The notes under the pieces were generated by a model. That model ran no database searches. It was not told the origin of the DNA and saw nothing but the letters and a program-made list of their open reading frames with translations. Below, in pieces: positions 24,701 to 37,200 of a stretch of DNA of 64,000 bases. Positions within the stretch are counted from its first letter, which is position 1. Every line of letters begins with the position of its first letter. Source of the DNA: Monocercomonoides exilis (taxonomy: Eukaryota; Preaxostyla; Oxymonadida; Polymastigidae). The stretch is taken from the NCBI GenBank assembly GCA_001643675.2, contig LSRY02000006.1, positions 560,501 through 624,500 of the forward strand. The letters run 5' to 3'. Made by a program: the position numbers and the translations under genes.

Positions 24701-25787
24701 AGCTTTGAGAAGAATATTGGTCCGTATCATTCGAATTGCCTGAATAAAGAATGGAAAGCTGCCTCATTTCAACCTCCTTGCTGGGTGGGCGGAGGAATGG
24801 GATAGACACGCTTCTGGTCGAATACGGCTGCACAATCACTGGCTGATGTGAAGCCTGCGTTCGATTAGTTGTGAAATTTAGACCAAAATCGGAAAGAGCT
24901 ACTGAAGTTTTCGAAGTTTGTGAAGGCGCTGATAATTTGACTGCCGTTTGGACAGCAGAAGCTTCAGGTTGCAACGAAGATGAAGAAGGTCCACTTTGCG
25001 ATGCTTGGTCATTAGAATGTGAAGAAGCGGAAGTTGATGCAGAACTTTTTTCGGTTGATTGATTCGCAATCTCAGATTTAAAACTCTTTTGCTTAGATTC
25101 AGAATATTCATTTTCTGCTTTATCACTAATAATGTGTTTCTGTTCTAATTCCACTGAAGATGATTTGCTTACTTTTTTCTTTGTATGTTTTTCTTTTCTT
25201 TGCTGTTTTTCTGCTGTTTTGGTGATTTGTTGCGAAGGCATATCTTCTTCTGCAAGGAACGTGACTCTTCTTTCGGTAGCTCCATCAGCTCGCACAGTAG
25301 AATATGAATCCGTATAAGGAGAGATAGCAGTCATTACTGCCATACTGGCGAGCCAATCAGAAGTTGGAAGAATAATATTGTGAGAAAGAGATGCATGAAG
25401 AGAGATCTGAGAAGAAAGCACTGTATCCAATAGTTTACGAACAGGCGTAGGAATGTCTTCATTAACAATTTTTATACTTACAGAATTTTGATTTGGATAA
25501 TCTGAAGAAAGAAATTGTAAAAGGTAATAAAATAAATCATAAACTGCTAACTTTCTTCAATGGTATATAGCGCTTCAAAAGTATCCAAGTCCAAATGAAT
25601 TGCTTCAAGTGGTGGAATACAGATTTTAACTTCAATTGGAAAAGGGGCTTTTTTCACTATCTATTTCGCAATAAACCCACTTTGATATTAAAACAGTTGA
25701 CATAAACAGAATTTAATATACTTTTATCTTATATTTTAATTTTATTGCTTCGAGCTCTTTTAAAATGAGCTCTTTTGCTTGGGACAT
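21798..25787 (-). CDS. RWD-like N-terminus plus CHY-type zinc finger protein
   Basis: Three exons (25787-25722, 25660-25552, 25501-21798) give about 1,292 residues. Residues 1-110 look RWD-like: a Leu/Glu-rich helix, hydrophobic strands with PPL, then YPNQNSVSIKIVNED, then PTPVRKLLD helices. The middle is Ser/Glu-rich and disordered, ending in a long Asp/Glu run (near 22810-22900). After it come two CxxC pairs (CNRCQQ, CARC), a further Cys pair, and from about residue 1180 a CHY finger: CRHYRSSFRWLRFPCCGKVF, CDACHD, H, CGFC, CKLC. Large CHY-finger proteins with similar Cys modules are known in fungi and other eukaryotes but are poorly understood. The tail is Lys-rich. A consensus GTAAGT overlaps the stop codon, so a further short 3' exon is possible. 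Divergent from the next gene by 85 bp. Confidence 0.87.
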
Positions 25788-25872
25788 CGCTCGTGAGATA
25801 TTACTTAAATAATAAATAATTAGACTATGATCATTTGATCAAAAACTTGTTTTGTTTTCATGCTAATCAGCA

Positions 25873-26389
25873 ATGCAAAGAAATTTAAGCTATGAAGATG
25901 ATTTTAGCATGCTATGGAGCGCTTTTGGAATGAGTCGTAATACACATATAACAGAAGATCAAAATATGCCTCTTTTTGAAATAAAAACTGTGGATTCTCC
26001 AATAGGCATGATGATATATACAAAACAACCAAAATATTTGAACGGCATTTTCATTTTTTTTTTTTTTTTCCTTCAATTTAGAATTAGCATCAAAGCAAAT
26101 GAAAAGGGCACAAAAGCAACTTTCTTCACAATTAGATTTTCAGCATTTAGCTGCAGGAGAAGAAATACAAGGACAGTGCTGTCATTGTTTAAAAGTTATA
26201 AAAAAGGAGCAGATAAATTATTGCGATATTTGTGGAAAGATTCTCTGCACTGATTGCTACATCAAGAAGTCTGAAATATATTTTCCCTCTTTTTTTTCAT
26301 AAATGCTTTTTTTTATTTTGAATTATTTCAGATATGGCAAATTTAATACTCTAATAATTTGTCCTGATTGTTCATTGGAAACGGATTGA
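25873..26389 (+). CDS. Small FYVE-like zinc-finger protein
   Basis: Three exons (25873-25936, 26082-26268, 26332-26389) give 102 residues. The reading frame is kept at both junctions, giving GMSQLASKQM and CYIKKYGKFN. A helical region (KQMKRAQKQLSSQLDFQHL) is followed by eight Cys in CxxC spacing: CCHC, YCDIC, LCTDCY and CPDC. The order CxxC, CxxC, CxxC, CxxC resembles FYVE-type and rabphilin-type fingers, but the basic RHHCR motif needed for PI3P binding is absent. The fold is therefore likely and lipid binding doubtful. It shares an 85-bp promoter region with the CHY-finger gene. Splice sites are inferred by hand; the first donor is GTAATA. Confidence 0.75.
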
Positions 26390-28223
26390 GCAAACAATGT
26401 TTTAAGTTGAGATTTTGAAATCATTTTTTAGAGAGTTCGCTTTTCGTGAAGTACATGTAAAGGATATCTGTTTATGCATGTTACGTTAATTATCTGAATG
26501 GATGCAAAATGATTTCGAAAACATAGGTTCAAATTTTAGCGCTTATTGATGAATATTCGTAAATTATGATATTTTATATTTTATCCATGCATCATTTCTT
26601 TCACTATTTCTCTCTTTCTCTTCTTTGGTTTACTCGTGCTTTTTTTTGTACTGTTTTCTTTGAAATGGAAAGATTTTGAAATTATTTTTCAAAGAAATGA
26701 ATGAGTCTCGATTGTTCGAAAAGCAAAACATTTTTTAGAATCGTGAAATAAAAAATTGTATCAAATTCCACAAATTTTTCAAAATTTCTCCATTAAATAA
26801 AGTTATTCACAAACAATTTTCAGCTGAACTATCTTATGTCGTTTTTTTAATTGAAAAAATATAAAAATTATTAAAATGCTACTTTTGCTGGAATCGCATG
26901 TTACAACTTTTTTCGTAAGAAAAAAGATGTCGTCAATAAAAAATCTACTGTTTAATGAATTCATTTGTGTAATTTTTGTATGTGATTTGTTAATTATAAA
27001 TACACCATTTATTATTCAAATTTGGTCAACTTATTAATCGAAATTGGTCATTTAATTATTCAAAATTAATAAAATTGAGTATTTTTTTAAAAAGTTTTTT
27101 TGTGAAAAATTGGTTTTTGGCTGAATGTTGGAAAGTGATGAAAATATTATATTCAGTCAATATTCGAAATATAGATGAGAATTTGAACCCAGATTTTTAT
27201 AATTTGTGAATAAACAGAAATTTTCTGATTTTTCAGAAAAAAAATCATCATCATGGAAATAGGATAGTTTTTGAATTATTTCACCTCACATCGATCAATA
27301 ACAAATAATTCAATCATGAAATGTTATTTGCTTCTATTTTGTAAATTGGAAACTAAAATTTTTTTCTATAGAAAAAAATCCATTAATGTTCATTCAGGAT
27401 TCTTCATTTGTTTTTTATAGTTCTTATAAATATTTCGAAGTGTAAATAACATTTCATGATTGAATTATTTATTATTGATCGATGTGAGGTGAAATAATTC
27501 AAAAATTATCCTATTTCCATGATGATGATTTTTTTTCTGAAAAATCAGAAAATTTCTGTTTATTCACAAATTATAAAAATCTGGGTTCAAATTCTCATCT
27601 ATATTTCGAATATTGACTGAATATAATATTTTCATCACTTTCCAACATTCAGCCAAAAACCAATTTTTCACAAAAAAACTTTTTTTATTTAAAAATACTC
27701 AATTATACTAATTTCGAATAAAAAATTTTCCTATGTTGAATAATAAATGGTGAAAATTTGAAAGCCATTTTTTCAATTTCTCTGTTTCTTTTTCTCTTTT
27801 ATGGAATGAATAATACAAATTCATATAAAAATTACATAATTCTTAAAACGTTAAACATCAAAAACTGGTTAAATGAAAAAACAAAAAGGAAGATATAATA
27901 AATAAATCAATATTTTTAAAAATAACAAAGAACTTCACTTTAATAAATGTTAATTGAAAAATAAACCATTGAAGAAAGATAAAAATACAAGTTAAAAAAA
28001 AAAATCAAAGAATAGATTCCTTCAAATATATATATATATATATTTCATTCAATCATTTCAGTTTATGCAATATACATATTTTCTTTTTGCGTTGATGAAA
28101 AATTCACAATCAACAAAAAAAAAAAAGGAAATGATCAATAATACCCATAAGAACACAAATATTATCAAATCAAAGAATATTTTGGAGATTCTTGGGCTTT
28201 AAAGGAGCGACACGCTGTCTGGA
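26390..28223. other. Intergenic region carrying a foldback element
   Basis: About 1.8 kb of AT-rich DNA between two plus-strand genes. Apart from the 750-bp inverted repeat (27003-27752) and a TA dinucleotide run near 28027-28043 I see no gene or RNA. Confidence 0.7.
27003..27752. mobile_element. Foldback (MITE-like) element with long terminal inverted repeats
   Basis: Left arm 27003-27329 and right arm 27444-27752 are inverted copies of each other around a 114-nt spacer. The outermost 17 bp (CACCATTTATTATTCAA) match perfectly, and the inner 240 bp of each arm are nearly identical, with a few single-base differences and small indels. No ORF lies inside. I could not find a convincing target-site duplication. 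It could be a non-autonomous DNA transposon or a hairpin-RNA source. Confidence 0.85.
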
Positions 28224-31200
28224 ATGAGTTGCCTGGCTTTTATAATTTGTTTTCAATGCTTTTCAATGGACGCAGCAAATAATGAAGCAGACAAGAAAGA
28301 AGGATCAAATGAATTAGAAAAAGAGACACTCCAGGACAGCTTATCTCCAAATGATTTTCAAAGCAGAAATATATTTGAGAAAAATGCAACTGAAAAGAGA
28401 TTAAGAACTGATAGTATCCATAAGGAAGACTTTGATGAAAGAAATCACAAAAACGACATAAAGTGTGATACAGAAAGCAAGAAAAGAAGAAAATCACTGG
28501 GATGCATTCATGAAGGGCAAAAACGTTGGAGTTCAAACAACAATGTTGAAGAAAGTTGGATTGAAGGATGCCTGAAAATGATGAATTCTTCAGTTCGATG
28601 TGTTGATTTGATAATCGTGGAAAGAACAAACAACTGTATTATTGAAGCAGAAAAGAAGAGTTGTGTTGAATTAAAAGGATGCATTTTATTCTTTGGTGAA
28701 GAAAACTCACCTTTGAAATTGACTGAAAGTTGTGCGGTTTTGGTGAATGTTTCACTCGCATCATCAACTCAACATCTTCATTCAATTCCTCCTCTTTTTG
28801 CTTCAGAACGATCAGAAAACCAATTTGAACGTTTCGGAAGCATTTCAATATACTCTTCATGTTTTTCATCCTTTTTGGTCTCAAGACCTCCATTTCTCTC
28901 ATCTGCATTTGTTGAGAGTATTTCACTTTCCAATTTGGATTTCTTCAACTTCTCAACAACTCCAGCAAAAACTGAATCACACTCAACTTGCCAATGTGGA
29001 AAAACAACCTTTATGAATTCTTGTTCATTTCATTCAGTCTGTGATGTGTATGATGGAGGAATTGTTCCCTCAATCAACAACCCTTTCACTTCTTTGACTG
29101 CTTCGAACACTTCGTTTGTTGGATGCCTCCGGACAAGAAATGTTGAATTCATCGGGACAAAAGATGGAAAGCTGACTCCAGGAAGACAGAACGAAACAGA
29201 CGATGGACAGAACACATTCATTTGGTGTGAGTGGAACGGATCGAAGACAACTGGAGAAAGTGTGTCTCATTCAGATGGGATATCGAGTGGAGGGGCAATC
29301 AATATGTTTAATTTGGAAAATGGAAAACTTTCCGTTTCTCATTGTTCATTCAGTAACTGTTACGCACATTTTGCTGGAGGCGGAATAATGTGCTATAGAG
29401 TTAAATCAGTGAAGATTGAGAATAATTCATTCAATTTCTGCGTTGCAAAAAATGATGAAGGAGGAGGGATCATGGTGTATTCAATATCATCCTGTACAAA
29501 AATCTGCAAATGCGAATTCCAGAAATGTTCTGCTTATAGTTGGGGAGGAGGAATATATTTGAATTCTGTGTTAATTTCCAGTTCAAAATATCAAACTAAA
29601 AAAAATGAAGAAGAGGAGAATGCCTGCATAATTTGTTGCTCATTCTTTTCATGCTTTGTTGATGGTTCATACGGAGGAGGATTGCGCTGTGTGACTGTTC
29701 CAGCTGCATTCAAAATAAGGAGCGTTGAGTTTGTTTCTTGTTTAGCAAAATCATACGGTGGAGGAATGCTTCTGGAACCGAATGAACCATTGGCATCAGT
29801 GAATGAGTTTTTCTGTTGTTTCATGCTCTTCCATGAATGCAGATGTTTGAGTGAAGCACCATTTGGTCATGATGCAATATATTATGATTACTTTAATCTC
29901 TTTTTGAATTCTGTAAGTCCTTTTAAAGAATGTTACACTACAAATACAGATGACAAGAGAATGTGCTATGCATATAATTATTCGAATACAAAAGGTTGGA
30001 TGTTTGATCAAATGTCAAAAAAGGATTGGCTGAACGACAAGACTATTTATGTTTCAGTTGAAGGAGATGATTCAAATGAACAATGTGGAGCAAATGAAAC
30101 ATTTCCTTGTCTGACAATTAAGAAGGCATTTGAGATGTGTGAGATACAGATTAGTTTGACGATCACTCTGATGGAAGGGAATCACACAAGCGAAACAACA
30201 ACAATTGAAATTGGAACAAAGAAGATATCTGTAATTGGGAAAGGAAGAGAGATGAGTGCTATTGGAACAGGAGAACTTTCATTAACAAGAGCGCTGTTCA
30301 GAGTGACAACAGGTCATTTAGGTTTAATGCACTTGGGAATCGATCACAATTCATCAGCGGGTTCTTCACCGAGTGTGGTTGTGGTGACTGGTGGGAGTGG
30401 CTCGCTCTCATTGGAGGATGTTTTGATCACGAAGAGTGTTTCTTCAGTGAACGCGATATCATCGTCTGTGTTTGTGGTTCCTCTCTCACAGTTGTCGATG
30501 ATCGATGTGGAAATCAAAGAAATGAATATTTCTCAATCATTGTTCTCAGAACCTGTTTTATCTTCTTTTTCATCCTCTTCCTCTGCATTGCTGCTGACAA
30601 CCGCCACATCAAAAGAGAGCTCATTGGCAAATATCACGGTGAAGAATGTGAAGCAAGCGAATGGGGACGGGGTGGTTGTGGCAAAATCAGTTGCTGAAGA
30701 GGAAACGTTTGTGGTGTGGAACGCCACATTTGAAGATTGTGAGTGCGAGAGAGGCGGCGGTGGTGGAATCAAAGTCAAACAGGAATCAGCAACAAGCAAG
30801 TTTCAAATGGGAGAAACAGCATCATCCAGTGGAGGAACAATTGCATTTACCCGATGCAGTTGCAGTGCGTTTGGAGGAGGAGTAATGATGTGGCTTGCAG
30901 AGAACTCATTTGACTTTGAGATATCATCAGTGAGCTTTGTTGGTTGCGGTGCAACATTAGGAGGGAAAGATGTGTTTGCGAATGGGAGCAAGCTGGTGAG
31001 AGGGACAATAACAACCACAAAGCTGAATGTTGAACACAATGGATCTATTTACGATGAGCTGATGGGATATGACCGGAACGAGGCAGGGATGGGAATATTT
31101 CCATTGAATGTGTTTTTTGATTCATTTTCAGGAGCAGCACATGTGGGGAAGAAGAAAGACGGATATGGAGGATATGATTCGTGGTTTTGTGGGTTTGAGT

Positions 31201-34200
31201 ATTATTCATGTGCCACAATTGCATTTGCAGTTGAAACACGATTTGCAACAGGAAATAAGAAAATTGTGTTGGATACAGGGTTTGAGTTGGCAGAAGTTGT
31301 CTCGATGGCAGGGTCATATGAGTGGGAGGTGTATTGTGAGATTAACAAGACGGAAGTGAATGTGAAGGTTCCGAGTGGAATGACGTCATCGTATTTGATT
31401 AATGTTGAGAGTGCAAGTTCAATAAAGAACATTGACTTCCAAATTCCACATCAACTTTCGGGTACAACATCACTCATTGCTTTGACCAGCTCATCACTCA
31501 CACTCACAGACTGTTCAGTTGCTCATTCATCAGAGAGCACATCGAGTGTGGCCTTTGGATACAGCATTGTGAATGTGCAGAGTGGGAGTCTGAAAATGGA
31601 AAGATTTGTTGTTGAAGAAGGTCTGACATTCAATGATCATTCAGCCATTGAATTTTGTGAAGGAATGACAAGTGTGATTTGTTCAGGATGCAATATCAGT
31701 GGAGTTGTGAAGGAAGGAGGAGATGGAGGATGGATGAAAGGAACAGTTGGAGGGAGTGGAACGTTGACTGTTGATGGATGCAGTGTGAATGGGTGCAGTT
31801 GTGCTGGTGGAAAGGGAGGAGGAATATATGTTGGATTGAAGGGAAATGGGAAAGTGGTTGTGAATGGAACGAGTGTGATTGATGGGAATAAGGCAGAGAA
31901 TAATGGAGGGAGAGGAGGGAATGGAGGGGGGATGTTTGTGCTGATGGAGAGCGGGGGTTGTGGATTGACAATTGGGCAGAATGTGAAGTTTTCGAAAGTG
32001 AATGGGAATGTGGCAGAATATGGGAAGGATGTGTTTGTTGATTGTGGGAGTGGAGTGTATTTGGAGTCAAAAGTGAATACAAGCTCATTTTCGTTTTTTG
32101 ACACAAGCACCATTCCATCAGATGTGTTGAAACTGAGTGGGAGTGAGAATGGGGATGAAAGCGGAGTGATTCCGCTGTTTGTGTATTTGTGCTCAATGGG
32201 GACAAAGGTGATTGTTGATGGGAGTGGCAGAAATGGGATGGATCACAACCATTGTGGATTTGAGGCATTCAGATGTTTGACAGTGGATTATTGCGCGAAC
32301 TCAAGATTGAGTGAAAGTTCAAATGAAATAGAGGTTGTCTCATCTTCATCAATAAGGGATGAAATTGAATTGTCTTTATTTGGTGTGAGTATTTCAGGCA
32401 GAATAGTGTCATCATCATCAGAGGATGGAGAGAGGATGGGTGTGAATGTGAGTGATGGAGGATCAGCCACACAAGATTGGCTCGTTGGATGTTCGAGTTC
32501 ACTGACAATGAGCAGACTTTCATTTGTTGTGAAAGGTCAGATGAATCCAAGGAGAAGAACATTCATTCATTCAACATCAACACTCAGTGTGACGAACTGT
32601 TCAGTCTCATTTGAAAGTGGGGCATTGACTGATGGAAAGATAGGATATAATGTGATAAACATTGAGGGGGGAGAACTGATTGTTGATGGATTTGTGATGG
32701 AAAGTGGAGTGACGCTGACAATGAATGGGAAATCGCCAATATCAATGACAAATGGAATGAGATTGGAGATGAAGAATAGCAGAGTGAGTGGAGTAGAAGT
32801 GATAGGAGAAGATGGGGGATGTTTGAATGTTGGGATGAAGGAAGGTGGATGTGTGAATATTGAAGAAAGCAATTTGTCCTCGATCTGCTCAGGTGGAAGT
32901 GGGATGAAAGGGGGAGGGATGATGATATCAATTGGAAGTGGAGGAAGTTTGGAAATGAAAAATGTGAATTTGTCTGAATGTGCTGTGCCATCAGAGGATG
33001 TTGAGAATGGAGGAAGAGGAATTGGAGGAGGGATATTTGTGAAGCTGGCAGATGAGATTGGATCATTTGTGCTTGAAGGAATGGAATTTGTTGGGTGCAA
33101 TGCCTGGAAAGGGAAGAACATGTTTGTTTCGGGATGGGATCTGAGAGAGATTGTGAACAAGGAACACTTCAAATGGGAGATGAATCCAGAAGAGTTGGGA
33201 TCATTGGATGAGCTGTGTGGATGGGAGAGGAAGACAACAGGAGAGGAGGGATATGTGATTCCATTGGTTGTGTATTTGTGGAGTAATTGGAGTGGGAATG
33301 GGTTTGTTTCGAAAGATGGAGGAGGAGACTTCAGTGAATGTGGGTTTTCTGAGGCACCATGTTCATCGATTGAGCACCTGATATCACTGAGATATTCGAC
33401 GCTTGATGAAGGGGAATCCCACATCAGCATTGTGGGATCAGGGTTTCTGAGACATTCCATATCATTCTTGTCATCATCGCCTCCAGCTTCACCTGATTCA
33501 GAGTCACAAAAAGTGGTGATTGAAGGAACAATGAAAGGCACAGCAGTGATGACAAGCAATGATGAAGATGAGAATGATATGATTGGTGGTTCATTAATAT
33601 CATCTGGTGTGAGTCTGACACTGGAAAATTTGTCATTCTCAAATACAAATCCAAACTGCCATTATGAGATATTGATCGAGTTATCAGGAGCAAACATCTG
33701 TTTGTCAGTCGTGGATTGCTCATTTTGTTCATTGAATGGAATGGCAGATGCAGGGTTTTGTGTGATGAAAGTGAATGGATGCAGAGTAATTGTTCAAGGA
33801 TGTTCGTTGGATGCGGTTGGCAAATTGAAAGGGTTCATCGCTTTCAATGCAGCAGCAACAAGGGAGGTGATTGTGGAGGATGTGAATATCTCGAATGTTG
33901 GGGTGAAGGAGAGAAGTCTGATATCGATGTTTGAGGATGAACAGATGAATGGGATGAAAGCCAAAAGAGGGATAAACAGGGGAGAAAGCAGGCATTCAAA
34001 CAACGAAAAAGTGGTGATAAAAGTGAGTGGGTCTTCGTTCACAAACATCACAAATGGAGAAAACAGAGCAGGGGTGTTGAGTGTGGATTCATTTGAGAGT
34101 GCGATGGAGTGTGTGTTGGAGGGGTGTTCGGTTTCGAGTTGCAGGAGTGAAATGAGCGAGGAAGGAGGAGGGATGAAAGTGTGTCTGAAGAGAGGAGAAT

Positions 34201-37200
34201 CAGAAGTGAGAGTTGTTGGATGCTCGTTGGGGATGTGTTCGTGCTCGGGGGTGAAGGGAAGAGGAGGAGGGATCATGATTGATGCACTTGACCCGAACGA
34301 GGGTGGAACCAGTGGATTTGGGCCTGTTGGGATAAGGATGGAGAATGTGAGGTTTTGGGGGAACGAGGCATTTGTGGGGAAGGATGTGTTCATCAGATGC
34401 GAGTCGATTGCCGAACAGATCAACGAGACATTGTTTGTGCTGGATCTCAGCCAGGATGCCCTGAAATCCACCAACTCCATCTGTGGGTCTGACAAGGAAA
34501 GGGATGATGTTGATCTGATCCCCCTGATCACATTCTATTATGGCCAGCAGGTGTTTGTCTCCTTGAGTGGAAGAGATGACAGACAATGTGGGGCACAGAA
34601 CAATCCTTGCCTGAGCATTGGCAGTGCTGTGAAGCACATTCAAAAAGATGTGTGGAATTCCATTTGGATTGATGGGGAAGGGGCGATTGGGGTAGAGTGT
34701 GTGATTGGGGATATGAATGTGAAGAGTCTGAAGAAGACTCAATCCACAATCCATCTTGAAGGAAAGATGGATGCTGTGGGGGATGAAGGGGGTGTGGCTG
34801 TGTTTGTGAATGAGAGTGCTGTGGAGAAATGTGAATTCTTGTTTGGGTTGAGTTTTGAATCAGAGCATTCATGCATTGTGAAAGTGAAGAATGGAACATT
34901 GGGGGTGAGTGAGTGTTGGTGGAAGAGTGTTGGAATGATGATGCTTTTGAACAGCACAATTGTGGAAGTGGAGGGTGGAGAGCTGGAGATGGAGAAATGT
35001 GTTGTCAGCTGTGTTTGCACTTCACGAGAGATATTGTCCGTCTGTGAAGGGGGCAAGGCTGTGATGTATCAGCTGAGGATGAGCGATATCGAGAGCGAAA
35101 ATGGAGGGATTGTTGATGTGAAGAAAGCAAGGGTGGAGGCGAAGGAGATGTCGATGAGCAACATCACCAGACAGAACAGAGGGAGCATTGTGAAGATCGT
35201 GGAATGTGCAGAAAGAGTGGATTTGATGAATTGCTCGATGAGAATGTGTTTGGGAAAAGAAGAGAGAGGATGGATGGTGAGTGTGTGGAACTGTGAGTGT
35301 GTGAATGTTGATAGTTGTGAGTTTGATGGAGAAGAGGAAGAGAATGAAGAGAGATCAAGAAATGAGCAGGATGAAGGAGAAAGAAGAGAGGAGATATGCA
35401 AATGGAATGGGTCAATGGTTGAATTAGAGAAGAGTGAAGTTTTCTTGAAAGAATCATCAATTGAGAATTCCAGTGAAGGAGGATTATCAGTGAGTGGAGG
35501 AAATGTGGCGATTGAGAAAGGAGAGTTTGTGAGCAACAACCCATCGATTGGAAAATATCCCTCAGCTCGGAGAAACATATTGTGTTCGGATTCTGCTCAG
35601 CTGAATGTGATGAGCTTGAAGGGAGGAGATGGGCAAGAGAAGAATACCTCCCTTTGGATTCTGAATGATGGATGCACTTTGATGGGGATTGTTGAGGAGC
35701 GAGCATCACCATTGTTCATCCCCACACTGCGATGGGTGGAGACAGAGGAGAAGGAAGGGGTGCTGGATGTTGTGTTCAGGGGCACACTTCTTCTGCCATG
35801 CAACCTGTCGTTTCGGGTTGTTTCGTCGGTGGGGGATGTGGAGCAGATGGAGACACACGAGATAAGTGAGTCTGGGTTTGTGAGTGAAGAGGAAGTGCAT
35901 GGCACAACTGGGTTGGAGATGGTCAGGGGAGCAGAGGCAAGTGCAGAAGTGAGGGTGTGCATCTTGTTTGGAGATGGCCATTCTCCCTCGGCAACGGAGT
36001 CATTTATCCTGAAGAACAGGAGCGAGACTGATCCAAAGGGAGATGAAAGGATTGTTGAGGGAAGAAAAGAAGAAAAATCGATCTGGCCAATCATTGTTGT
36101 TATATTGGCTGTAATGTTTCTAATTGTTCTCGTTGTTTCGATTGCATTGGCAGTCAGATGGAGAAAGCAAAAGAGAAGAACAGAAGAGTTGGAGATAATC
36201 GTTGAAGACACAGTGAAGAAGGATCCGAAGGCGTTTGAAATGGTGACGATGGAGATGTCGCCTGAAGAGCAATGGAGGAGAGCAGAGAGGGAGGCAGAGA
36301 AGAAGAATGAAGAGAGGATCAAGAAGAGGGTGTATGATACGAATATGCAGCATTCTGAATCATCTGAGCATTTATTGAGTGAGAGTGGATCGACTGAATA
36401 TATCCTTGGAAGAGATTCAGACAAGATCCCCGAATGGGTGCTGGAGAAGGTTGATGATGAGGAAGAGACAAGAAAGAGATCGCCCTCACCATCCATCTCA
36501 TCCACTTCAACAACTGACACTTCAGACACAGAATCCACTTTTGTTCGTGGTGATGATCTGTGCCCAACCACTTCATCGATGTCGAACTTGGTGGATGCAA
36601 TGGCCTGTTCATCCCCACACGAGAAGCTGATTGTGGATCTGAGGGATTCTTTGTTCATGCTTCTTCATGGAAGGAATAAGACAAAGGAGATGGCGATTGG
36701 CACATTGCAGGAGAGGGAGCAAACAGCTGCCCAGATTCTGTTCTGGGTGGCAAATGGAGCACTTCACTCATTTGATGAAATGGAAAATCCTCTTCAGTCA
36801 TTATCCAATTTGAGCCCACACATTGTGTTGTTCTCCGAGCATATGGTCATCTGCATTGTGATGCATTCTGACTTATTGTCTGATGATGACTCAGATTCAT
36901 CATCCATCTCTTCGTCAACTGTTGTGACTTCTGCAAGTGATGATGATGATGATGATTCTCTTCCCTCATCAGCGTTTGAGGATGAGGATGACTTCAAAAA
37001 AGAGTGCCTGAGATGGAAGGCACCAGAGTTGCTGATCAACAAGAAGATGGGAGCAACCAAGGAGTCGGTGGCATTCTCGATCGGGATGATGTTGTGGGAG
37101 TGTCTGACGCTCCAGATTCCGTTTGGTGATTATGAGGCAGAGGTGGCGGGGCAGAAGATCGTGAATGGGGAGAGGCCAGCCCTGGACAGCGCGGGGCAAT

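Noticed and set aside
31637-36658. Long minus-strand ORFs (up to 353 codons) opposite the beta-helix gene
   Set aside because: They are the antisense of a low-complexity coding region, rich in Ser, Pro and His, with no domains.
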